Source of the DNA: an uncultured Chlorobiaceae bacterium
GTDB lineage: Bacteria; Bacteroidota; Chlorobiia; Chlorobiales; Chlorobiaceae
Direction: 5' to 3'
Length of the DNA stretch: 64,000 bases
NCBI GenBank assembly: GCA_903882665.1
Contig: CAIRXW010000045.1
Location: 1 to 64,000, forward strand
Position 1 is the stretch's first letter, and the number at the start of each line of letters is the position of its first letter. Shown here in pieces: positions 24,045 through 31,341 of this stretch. The notes below the pieces were generated by a model. That model was not told the DNA's origin. It made no database searches and was given only the letters and a program-made list of their open reading frames with translations. The translations under genes and the position numbers were made by a program.

Positions 24045-25382
24045 TTACCCTCTTGTCTTCCGCAGTCGCTGGCAGAAGCCACCATCAAAACCTGGATGCT
24101 CACCTGGCAGGGTAAGGATTGCGCCACACCCATTATCGCCCTGTCTGAATGGCTCCGGGAGATGCCCACCAATGGGATCAATAATAAAATCGGAGTTTTT
24201 TTGCAGAAATGAGTAGACTTGCATGCTGTTTTCCTCAGGTTCAATGGAGCAGGTTGCATAGACCAGAATGCCATCCTCTTCGAGCAGTTCTGCGGCATGA
24301 TCAAGCAGTTCCGCCTGCAGTATCCGGAGTTCACGGAGAGTTTCGGGGTTCAGTTTCCATCGCAGTTCAGCGCGCCGTCCAAGGACTCCGGTTCCCGTAC
24401 AGGGAGCGTCGAGCAGGATAGCGTCGGGACGGATGCCGGGCGTAAAGCTTCGCGCATCCTCTGCTACGGTGCGGATGATGGTGATACCGAGCGCTTCGGC
24501 GTGAGCCTCTGTTTTTGCAAGTTTCTGTTTATAGCGGTCAACAGCGGTAATTTGACCACTGTTGTTCATCAGCTCAGCCATGAAGGTGGCTTTTCCTCCC
24601 GGCGCTGCGCACAGGTCGAGCACATTGCTGCCCGGAGCAGGATTGAGCAGCAGGCAGGCAAGCGCCTGTGTCGGGTTCTGAACGGTGAGGCGTCCATCGA
24701 TCACTGCGGGTTCAAAAGAGCTGAAATCCTTTGAGAGAAAGAAGTTTTCAATGCCGCACTCTTCATGGGTCACAGCCGCCATGGTCGGGTCGGAGAAAAG
24801 CTCTCCTGCCGAACTCTTCAATCGGTTGATCCTGAACCCAAAAGAGGGAAACTGGTTGTTATAAAGGAGGAGGGCCTCACACTTTTCCCGACCATAAGCC
24901 TTCATCCACCGTTCAACGAGCCATTGCGGGTGCGAGTACTTCACGGCGAGCTGCTCTTCAGTGTTTTTCTCCTTCAGCCACTCATCAAGGGCGGCGCTTT
25001 GGGGGGTGATTTTTCTCAACACACCGTTGACCAGTTTCGACATCCTCTCACCCTTGTATTTTCTGGCAAGTTTCACGCATTCGTTGACGGCGGCCCAGTC
25101 GGGAACCTTGCTGAGGAAGATGATTTGATAGACTCCAAGGCGGAGAATGTTTTTCATGACCGGCGCGGCCTTTTCAAGATTATGGTGGTAGAACCGTCCG
25201 ATAATGAAATCAAGCTGAAGCCGATAGCGCAAAACCCCGTTGACCAGCCCTGTGGTGAGTGCCCGGTCAATACGGTTCAGTGCAGAGTGCTGCAGAGCGT
25301 GGTGCAGGATCTGGTCAGACCGCTGTTTTCCGGTTTCAAGTGACTGCAGGACATGCAATGCCAGTTCTCGTGCTGTGGTCAT
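24045..25382 (-). CDS. rsmB: 16S rRNA (cytosine-C5) methyltransferase RsmB
   Basis: 445 residues. Methylates C967 of 16S rRNA using SAM. The first 140 residues are a NusB-like RNA-binding domain (ARELALHVLQSLETGKQRSDQILHHAL is its start). The catalytic domain has the SAM motif LDLCAAPGGKATFMAEL, LLDAPCTGTGVLGRR with the release Cys, and ATCSIEPEENSMQV with the catalytic Cys. Start is fixed by the typical N-terminus. It is head-to-head with the SAM-riboswitch/metX unit and coupled to xerD downstream. Confidence 0.93.
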   Translation of the reverse strand: MTTARELALHVLQSLETGKQRSDQILHHALQHSALNRIDRALTTGLVNGVLRYRLQLDFIIGRFYHHNLEKAAPVMKNILRLGVYQIIFLSKVPDWAAVNECVKLARKYKGERMSKLVNGVLRKITPQSAALDEWLKEKNTEEQLAVKYSHPQWLVERWMKAYGREKCEALLLYNNQFPSFGFRINRLKSSAGELFSDPTMAAVTHEECGIENFFLSKDFSSFEPAVIDGRLTVQNPTQALACLLLNPAPGSNVLDLCAAPGGKATFMAELMNNSGQITAVDRYKQKLAKTEAHAEALGITIIRTVAEDARSFTPGIRPDAILLDAPCTGTGVLGRRAELRWKLNPETLRELRILQAELLDHAAELLEEDGILVYATCSIEPEENSMQVYSFLQKNSDFIIDPIGGHLPEPFRQGDNGCGAILTLPGEHPGFDGGFCQRLRKTRG

Positions 25383-25490
25383 GGGTAATCATTAAAAACA
25401 ATTAAAATACATTGGCCCTTCAGGCTGTTTGTAAAATACTATTCCCTGTTGTAGATTAATGAAACTAAATGTTCTTTTCAAGATTTCAAG

Positions 25491-25600
25491 CTGTCATCGA
25501 GAAAGGTGGAGGGACTGGCCCTGAGAAGCCTTGGCAACCGTCATTACCACAATGAGCGGTGCCAATTCCATCCCGGAATAATGGCCGGGAATGATGATGG
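25491..25600 (+). ncRNA. SAM-I riboswitch in the metX leader
   Basis: The conserved SAM-I core is easily read: GAGAAAGGTGGAGGGACTGG (25499-25518), the bases CCCTGAGAAGCCTTGGCAACC right after it, and the distal GGTGCCAATTCC at 25558-25569. The closing P1 helix forms between 25491-25498 (CTGTCATC) and 25593-25600 (GATGATGG), eight pairs including two G-U. Binding of S-adenosylmethionine to this class normally turns off downstream methionine genes; the next gene is metX. The aptamer lies 240 bp before the metX start. A possible expression-platform hairpin (GTTACC near 25671, GGTAAC near 25692) lies between, but no clean T-run terminator was found, so the mode of control is open. Confidence 0.9.
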
Positions 25601-25840
25601 TATGCATGCCTTTCTTCCGGGTTCATACCTCTCTTCAGATATTTTCCTGTAACTTGTTACTTGTTTACGGGTTACCTTCTGTTTCGGGAGCGGTAACGCT
25701 TTCCATTCACCAGAGTGCCACTTTTTGACATCTGACGGAGTTCCCCCTTCGATTTGGTAGAGCTCTCTCCTGCACCGAGAGCATATCAATACGATCAAGG
25801 CCGTTTTTGAACAAGCTATTGCAAAACTGACACGAAGCGC

Positions 25841-26917
25841 ATGAGAGCATATACGGAGATGATTTCCGAAAAAACGCACTACTTCGATACAAAGAAACCC
25901 TTTGTGACTGAGTTTGGGGAGATGCTTCCTTCGGTGCGGGTTGCCTACAGAACCTGGGGAACGCTGAATGAGCGCAAAGACAATGTGGTGCTTGTCTGCC
26001 AGGCCCTTACCGGTTCTGCTGATGCGGATGGCTGGTGGGAAGGAATGTTTTCGCAAGGAGGTGCTTTTGATGAAAGTGTGGATTTCATCATCTGCAGTAA
26101 TGTGCTTGGCAGTTGCTATGGAACGACAGGTCCGACCTCGCTCAATCCTCTTACCGGCCGCCATTACGGCCCTGATTTTCCACTGATCACGATCAGGGAC
26201 ATGGTTGAGGTGCAACGACTTTTGCTTGCGGGACTGGGTATTGATCGCGTAAAGATTGCTGTAGGAGCCTCTCTTGGCGGCATGCAGGTTCTTGAGTGGG
26301 GGGCTCTCTATCCTGATATTGTTCAAGCTCTTATGCCGATGGGCGCTTCCGGTCGTCACTCGGCCTGGTGCATAGCGCAGAGCGAAGCCCAACGGCAGGC
26401 TATCTATGCCGACCGCGACTGGAACGATGGATGGTACGAAGATGGTCATCCTCCCGCAAGAGGTCTTGCAGCGGCCAGGATGATGGCCATGTGCACCTAC
26501 CGGAGTTTCGAAAACTTTCAGACACGGTTTGGCCGGGAGTTGCATCACGGCACCATCTTTAAGGCGGAGAGCTATCTGCACCATCAGGGCCGTAAACTGG
26601 TCGAGCGTTTTGATGCCAACAGCTACGTCACCCTGACCAAAGCGATGGATATGCACGATCTTGGTCGGGGCAGGGCAGGTTACGAAGAGGTTTTGCGCTC
26701 CATTCACCTTCCTGCGGAAATCCTCTCTATCAATTCCGATGTGCTCTATCCGAAAGAGGAGCAGGAGGAGCTTGCCCGGTATATGCCGAAATCAAATATT
26801 CTTTACCTCGATGAACCATACGGCCATGACGCTTTTCTTATTGATGTTGAAAAGGTGAGCCGTATGGTCAGGGATTTTCTGGATGGGAGGACTTTGCAGG
26901 CTCAAGTTGTGGCCTGA
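25841..26917 (+). CDS. metX: Homoserine O-acetyltransferase
   Basis: 358 residues. Transfers an acyl group (acetyl, or succinyl in some members) to L-homoserine, the committed step of methionine synthesis. An alpha/beta hydrolase fold with nucleophile Ser144 in [14 protein letters not shown], Asp300 in [11 protein letters not shown] and His329 in [10 protein letters not shown], plus the family segment [15 protein letters not shown]. The SAM-I riboswitch in its leader supports the methionine role. An alternative ATG at 25859 removes six residues. Its 3' end overlaps the convergent serS gene by 16 bp. A long opposite-strand frame over the same DNA is a shadow. Confidence 0.95.
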   Translation: MRAYTEMISEKTHYFDTKKPFVTEFGEMLPSVRVAYRTWGTLNERKDNVVLVCQALTGSADADGWWEGMFSQGGAFDESVDFIICSNVLGSCYGTTGPTSLNPLTGRHYGPDFPLITIRDMVEVQRLLLAGLGIDRVKIAVGASLGGMQVLEWGALYPDIVQALMPMGASGRHSAWCIAQSEAQRQAIYADRDWNDGWYEDGHPPARGLAAARMMAMCTYRSFENFQTRFGRELHHGTIFKAESYLHHQGRKLVERFDANSYVTLTKAMDMHDLGRGRAGYEEVLRSIHLPAEILSINSDVLYPKEEQEELARYMPKSNILYLDEPYGHDAFLIDVEKVSRMVRDFLDGRTLQAQVVA

Positions 26918-28203
26918 GTGATCTCGTCAAACCTCGTGTAGTGGCGCAAAACCTCAGGAACCATGACAGAGCCTGCCGGAGTCTGGTAGTGCTCAAGCAG
27001 GGAGACCATAAGCCGGGAGGTTGCCAGACCGGAACCATTCAGGGTGTGCACGAACTCCGGCTTTGCGTTGCTCTCCGGCTTGAAGCGGATGTTGGCGCGC
27101 CGTGCCTGGTAATCCTCAAAGTTTGAACAGCTTGATGCTTCAAGATATTTTTGTTCAGCCGGTGACCAGACTTCGATGTCATAACATTTTGTTGCATTGG
27201 CACTGATGTCGCCGCTGCAGAGTAAAAGCACCCGATAAGGTATTTTAAGGGCTGTGAGAATTGCTTCGGCGTTTTCTCGAATCGTTTCAAGCGCTTCGTA
27301 TGACTCTTCCGGGCGGGTGAACTTTACCATCTCCACCTTGTTGAATTGGTGTACCCTGAGGAAGCCCCTGGTATCCTTGCCATAGCTTCCCGCCTCGCGA
27401 CGGAAACAGGCTGAATAGGCCGCATAGGAGATTGGAAGTGCCTTGGTATCCACCATTTCGCCCCGGTGCAGATTGGTTACCGGCACCTCTGCTGTTGGAA
27501 TGGCGTAGAGATCATCCTCCTCCATGTGGTAGACCTGATCGGCGAATTTCGGCCACTGCCCGGTTCCCCTGAGTGACTCCTGATTGACAAGAAATGGGGG
27601 AAAGACTTCGGTATAGCCATGACGCTCGGTATGGCAGTCAAGCATGAAGTTGATCAGTGCGCGTTCAAGGCGCGCTCCTTTTCCCATGTAGACAGGAAAT
27701 CCTGCTCCGCAAACCTTTGCTCCCCGTTCAAAATCAAGAATCCCGAGAGATTTACCCAGTTCAAGGTGGTTTTTGACCGGAAAATCAAGATGGTGGGTAA
27801 AAGCTACCGGTTCCCTGAAGAGCTGGTTATCGTCAGCGGAACGCCCGGCAGGAACGGATGGATGCAGCTTGTTGGGGAGCCCCAGAAGAATTGTCTCAAT
27901 CTTTTTTTCAATAGAACCAAGTTCTGCATCCATGCGTGTAATTTCGCCAGGCGCAATTATGTTCAAGGTGATCTGGGCTTCGAGGTCAAGACCACTGATT
28001 CCTCTTCTTTTCATGTCAGCAATCTCTTTTGATCGCTTGTTGCGCAGCGCTTTCAGATCATCTGATTCCCTTACTAGTGTCTTGCGCTGATCTTCCAGCT
28101 TAAGAAGCTCGTTGATTTTTGGTTCCTCGGAGGCAAGTTGGCGCTTGTGCAGCATTGTGACAACTTCTTCCGGATTCTGGCGAATATAGTTGATATCAAG
28201 CAT
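26902..28203 (-). CDS. serS: Seryl-tRNA synthetase
   Basis: 433 residues, class II aminoacyl-tRNA synthetase. The N-terminal long coiled-coil arm that holds tRNA-Ser is visible at about 25-110 (many charged heptads). Motif 2 is around [22 protein letters not shown] and motif 3 is [19 protein letters not shown]. The active-site segment [16 protein letters not shown] is typical. It is followed upstream on the same strand, 18 bp away, by the yqeY gene, so the two are probably co-transcribed (yqeY first). Confidence 0.95.
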   Translation of the reverse strand: MLDINYIRQNPEEVVTMLHKRQLASEEPKINELLKLEDQRKTLVRESDDLKALRNKRSKEIADMKRRGISGLDLEAQITLNIIAPGEITRMDAELGSIEKKIETILLGLPNKLHPSVPAGRSADDNQLFREPVAFTHHLDFPVKNHLELGKSLGILDFERGAKVCGAGFPVYMGKGARLERALINFMLDCHTERHGYTEVFPPFLVNQESLRGTGQWPKFADQVYHMEEDDLYAIPTAEVPVTNLHRGEMVDTKALPISYAAYSACFRREAGSYGKDTRGFLRVHQFNKVEMVKFTRPEESYEALETIRENAEAILTALKIPYRVLLLCSGDISANATKCYDIEVWSPAEQKYLEASSCSNFEDYQARRANIRFKPESNAKPEFVHTLNGSGLATSRLMVSLLEHYQTPAGSVMVPEVLRHYTRFDEITQATT

Positions 28204-28221
28204 GATGGTGAAGAAAGTGGG

Positions 28222-28680
28222 TTAGACTGAAAGCAGTGATTTGACGATTTCCTGAACTTTTGTGCCGTCAGCTTTACCTTTGAGTGCTTTCATGGCCTGG
28301 CCCATGACTTTGCCGATATCTTTCATTGATGTTGCGCCTGTTTTTGTAACAATATCTTCTATAATGGCCCTCAGGTCATCATCGGAAACCGGCTCCGGTA
28401 GATACTCTTCGATAACGGTGAGTTCCGAGAGCTCTGTTGCGGCCAGGTCGGGACGGTTGCCAGCAGTGAACTGCTCGATGGCATCCCGCCGTTTTTTTGC
28501 AAGGCTGACGAGCACTTCAATCTCCTGCTCCTCACTCAGTACCCCCTTGCCGGCAACACGGATGGAGACCTCTTTTTCAAGGAGCGTTGCCCGAATGGAA
28601 CGGATGGCGTTCAGACGGGTTTTGTCGCCGCTTTTCATTGAATTTTTCAGATCCAGGTCTATTTTTTCTTTCAGACTCAT
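28222..28680 (-). CDS. yqeY: GatB/YqeY-domain protein
   Basis: 152 residues covering the full YqeY family: LKEKIDLDLKNSMKSGDKTRLNAIRSI at the start, EQFTAGNRPDLAATELSEL in the middle, and GKVMGQAMKALKGKADGTKV at the end. The domain resembles the tRNA-binding tail of the GatB amidotransferase subunit. Its location directly before serS fits a role in tRNA aminoacylation quality, but the family's activity is not settled. Confidence 0.9.
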   Translation of the reverse strand: MSLKEKIDLDLKNSMKSGDKTRLNAIRSIRATLLEKEVSIRVAGKGVLSEEQEIEVLVSLAKKRRDAIEQFTAGNRPDLAATELSELTVIEEYLPEPVSDDDLRAIIEDIVTKTGATSMKDIGKVMGQAMKALKGKADGTKVQEIVKSLLSV

Positions 28681-28768
28681 GGTTGTTGGTGCTCAAAAGT
28701 TTATTTAAAAAGAAGAATCTGCAAAGTACAGGAAAAAAAGCGGCTTTCCCACAAGAGCTTTTGCTTTG

Positions 28769-29500
28769 TTATTCATTGATATCGCCGCAAACCGGTCTGA
28801 GTACAAGCTCTTCAACCGATGTTCGTTGTGGCATGAAATAGGCGCCGACAACAGGGCCTGCAATATCTTCAGGCTTCATCATGACGGATTTCATGGCATC
28901 GGGAACCTCGCCCCACATCGGCGTGTAAACCGCACCGGGCATGACATTGGTAATGCGGACGTTGCATGTTTTTGCATAGAGCCGCATTACCTCAACCAGC
29001 CCTTTCTGAGCAAACTTTGACATGCAGTAGATCGAAGAGCTCTTGAATGCCATCTCTGCCGCAATGGAGGTGATAAAGAAAATATGGCCAGACCTTTTCT
29101 TTTCCATGATCGCAAAAACTCTCTGTGTAAGGAAAAAGGTACCCTTGAGGTTTGTTGACATTGTATAATCAAAATCCTCCTCGGTCATTTCTTCGAGTGG
29201 CTTAAAGCGCCCGACTCCGGCATTGTTGATCAGGCAATCAATCGAGCCATAACGCTCAAGAGTCGTGCTGACGAGACGCTCAATCTGGGTGGTATTGGCA
29301 ATGTCCACCTGAAAAATATCTGCAGTCGCCCCAAAAGAGCGGCATTCGGCGGCAATTGACTCCAGATCGGAAATGGTTCTTGATACAAGGATCAGGGCGG
29401 GCTCAAACCCCTTCTGCATTCCTGCTGCCCGGGCAAATTCAAGGGCAATGGCCCTGCCGATTCCCTTGCCTGCACCGGTGATGATGATAATCTGTTTCAT
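28769..29500 (-). CDS. Short-chain dehydrogenase/reductase
   Basis: 243 residues, a classical SDR. The cofactor motif TGAGKGIGRAIALEF is at the N-terminus, NNAGVGRF is near residue 90, the catalytic Ser is in FITSIAAE, and the catalytic Tyr/Lys are in YCMSK. The fold is NAD(P)-dependent; the substrate is not readable from sequence, although it resembles sepiapterin reductase/FabG-like members. It appears to be a single gene: about 90 bp separate it from yqeY downstream and a 214-bp gap lies upstream. Confidence 0.88.
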   Translation of the reverse strand: MKQIIIITGAGKGIGRAIALEFARAAGMQKGFEPALILVSRTISDLESIAAECRSFGATADIFQVDIANTTQIERLVSTTLERYGSIDCLINNAGVGRFKPLEEMTEEDFDYTMSTNLKGTFFLTQRVFAIMEKKRSGHIFFITSIAAEMAFKSSSIYCMSKFAQKGLVEVMRLYAKTCNVRITNVMPGAVYTPMWGEVPDAMKSVMMKPEDIAGPVVGAYFMPQRTSVEELVLRPVCGDINE

Positions 29501-29714
29501 TTTTTTTCTGGGTACCTTTTTTTTGCTTCATAATAAGAAGTCTTGCTACGCTTATCAGGTGGTGTCAAGAATGTAATGCTTCGGTGTGTTTTTTTTGCAA
29601 AAACGAAATAAGTGAGAAAAAATTTATATATTTGCAGCATAAATAAATTGCGGGTGCGTGCTGTTCCTCGATGCACTGCGTATTCTCCAAAAATGGTAAA
29701 TTTTCAGGTTTATC

Positions 29715-29969
29715 ATGGCGATAAGTAAGGTTAAATGGTTTGATGGCAAAAAAGGCTATGGCTTTCTTTTGAATCCAGAGGGCGGCGAGGATATTTTTGT
29801 CCATTTTTCCGCCATCCAGTCCGATCAGAATTTCAAGGTACTGAACCAGGATGCCGATGTAGATTTTGAACTCGACAAAACGCAGAAAGGGCTTCAGGCA
29901 AGAAATGTTCGTGAAATTTCTCAGAACGACCAGGGAAATTCCGCGACTCCCCAGTTGTCGTTTGGCTGA
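29715..29969 (+). CDS. Cold-shock domain protein
   Basis: 84 residues. A five-strand OB fold with both RNA-binding motifs: KGYGFL (RNP1) and DIFVHF (RNP2), and the WFDGKKG lead-in. It binds single-stranded RNA or DNA. The C-terminus has a short polar tail. A leader of more than 150 bp without genes lies upstream, as usual for cold-shock mRNAs. It converges with radC with 10 bp between stop codons. Confidence 0.93.
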   Translation: MAISKVKWFDGKKGYGFLLNPEGGEDIFVHFSAIQSDQNFKVLNQDADVDFELDKTQKGLQARNVREISQNDQGNSATPQLSFG

Positions 29970-29979
29970 AGAGCAGCTC

Positions 29980-30648
29980 TCAAAGAAGGCCGCTTTCCCG
30001 AAAGCTGAACCATCCCGTTTTGCCGGTGATGATATGGTCGAGCAGGTCGATCTGGATGACGGTACTTGCCTTTTTGAGGAGTTCCGTGACCTGTTTGTCG
30101 GCGCTGCTTGGTTCCGTATCGCCTGAAGGGTGGTTATGCACCAGAATAATGGCGTGTGAGCTCTCTTTTATTGCCGCTTTGAAAACCTCCCGTGGGTGAA
30201 TGAGGGCTGCGTTGAGTGTTCCAACAGAGACAAGTTCGGTTTTGGTGATCTGGTTTTTGGTGTTCAGGTGGAGCACAAAAAGATGCTCCTTTGTTTCATC
30301 CGGAACCCGACCAGACATATATTCGAAAATATCGCTTGCTGCCTGAATTTTTTTATTCTGGTTTCGGCTGTAATGGAGTCGCTTGTTCAGTTCGAAGACT
30401 GCAACGATCTGCATTGCTTTTGCCTTTCCGATTCCCTTGACCTCCTGGAGCTCCTTGATCGTTATATCTGAAAGTTTTTCAAGAGTATAGCGGGCTATAA
30501 TTTCGTTGCAAATATCGACAATATTGATGTTTTTTGTTCCCGTGCGCAGGATAATGGCAAGGAGCTCAGCCGGGCTGAGTGAATTGGCTCCGCTTCGCAA
30601 AAAACGCTCTCTCGGCCTGTTTTCAGGGTCAAAATCATGGATTCGCAT
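29980..30648 (-). CDS. radC: RadC-family JAMM-domain protein
   Basis: 222 residues, the normal length. The N-terminal helix-hairpin-helix part contains [26 protein letters not shown] and [21 protein letters not shown]. The C-terminal JAMM/MPN+ metalloprotease-like fold carries [14 protein letters not shown] (HxHxxxxxxxxxxD). The biochemical role is unproven; the name comes from an early link with DNA repair that was later withdrawn. It is preceded by a 138-bp gap to the queD-like gene. Confidence 0.93.
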   Translation of the reverse strand: MRIHDFDPENRPRERFLRSGANSLSPAELLAIILRTGTKNINIVDICNEIIARYTLEKLSDITIKELQEVKGIGKAKAMQIVAVFELNKRLHYSRNQNKKIQAASDIFEYMSGRVPDETKEHLFVLHLNTKNQITKTELVSVGTLNAALIHPREVFKAAIKESSHAIILVHNHPSGDTEPSSADKQVTELLKKASTVIQIDLLDHIITGKTGWFSFRESGLL

Positions 30649-30786
30649 TGCTCACTCTCTCTTGTTGGCGTTGAACACTTTTTACTCTCTCGGTAATAAA
30701 AGTGTATCGCTTCAACGTAAAGAAAAAGAGGGAGAAGTGAAAATGCTTCTTTTGCGGCTTTGTTCAGGTATTGGAGAGATGTGAGG

Positions 30787-31218
30787 TTACTCGCCTTCAA
30801 AATCAGCCCAATTGTTCGGCGTTTCATACCATCTGAGCTGTTTAAGCGTGACTCCTTCCGGCAGGCGGTGCCGAAGCTGGTTGAACGCCCACTTTGCAAG
30901 GCACTCGGCCGTTGGCGGCTCATCGGTAACCAGCACCCGTGAATTGCGCTTCATGATAAAGTCGAGATCTTCATGATCCTCTTTCCACACCGCAAATCCG
31001 TGGTCGAGCTTGTCGTGAATCTGCTCCACCATGATCTCTTTTAAAAACTTGAAATCCATCACCATTCCCTCCTCTCCGTCACCCTTGCGCTCAATCAGCC
31101 TCCCTTCGACCGTGGCAACAACCACCCCGCGGTGTCCGTGCAACTGGTTGCAGAAGGAAAAGCTGTTCGGAAGTGTATGGCCGTAATCAATTTCGATTTT
31201 TCGTGAAATGCGCATCAT
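30787..31218 (-). CDS. queD: 6-pyruvoyl-tetrahydropterin synthase / QueD family protein
   Basis: 143 residues from the ATG at 31218 (a second ATG follows at once at 31215). Residues show the pterin synthase fold: an N-terminal zinc-binding His (IDYGHTLPN), the catalytic Cys and two zinc His in CNQLHGHRG, VMDFKFLKEIM, the catalytic LDHGFAV, and PTAECLAKWAFNQL with the substrate-binding Glu. This is the 6-carboxytetrahydropterin synthase step of queuosine or 7-deazaguanine synthesis, or a pterin-making relative; no other que gene is nearby to decide. Confidence 0.85.
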   Translation of the reverse strand: MMRISRKIEIDYGHTLPNSFSFCNQLHGHRGVVVATVEGRLIERKGDGEEGMVMDFKFLKEIMVEQIHDKLDHGFAVWKEDHEDLDFIMKRNSRVLVTDEPPTAECLAKWAFNQLRHRLPEGVTLKQLRWYETPNNWADFEGE

Positions 31219-31341
31219 TGTCTTGGTATTCTCTTTTCCGGTTTCTCTCTGGCTTTGGCAAAGTGTACGCAAAATATTGCGGTTTCGCCAATTCACCGCT
31301 TTTTTTGTTTTCTTGTGCGCGGAGTTGTGATGCCGTTGCGT

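Noticed and set aside
25544-26707. 387-codon minus-strand open frame
   Set aside because: It lies opposite metX and the SAM riboswitch and its product is a basic, low-order sequence without family motifs. metX is certain, so this is a shadow.
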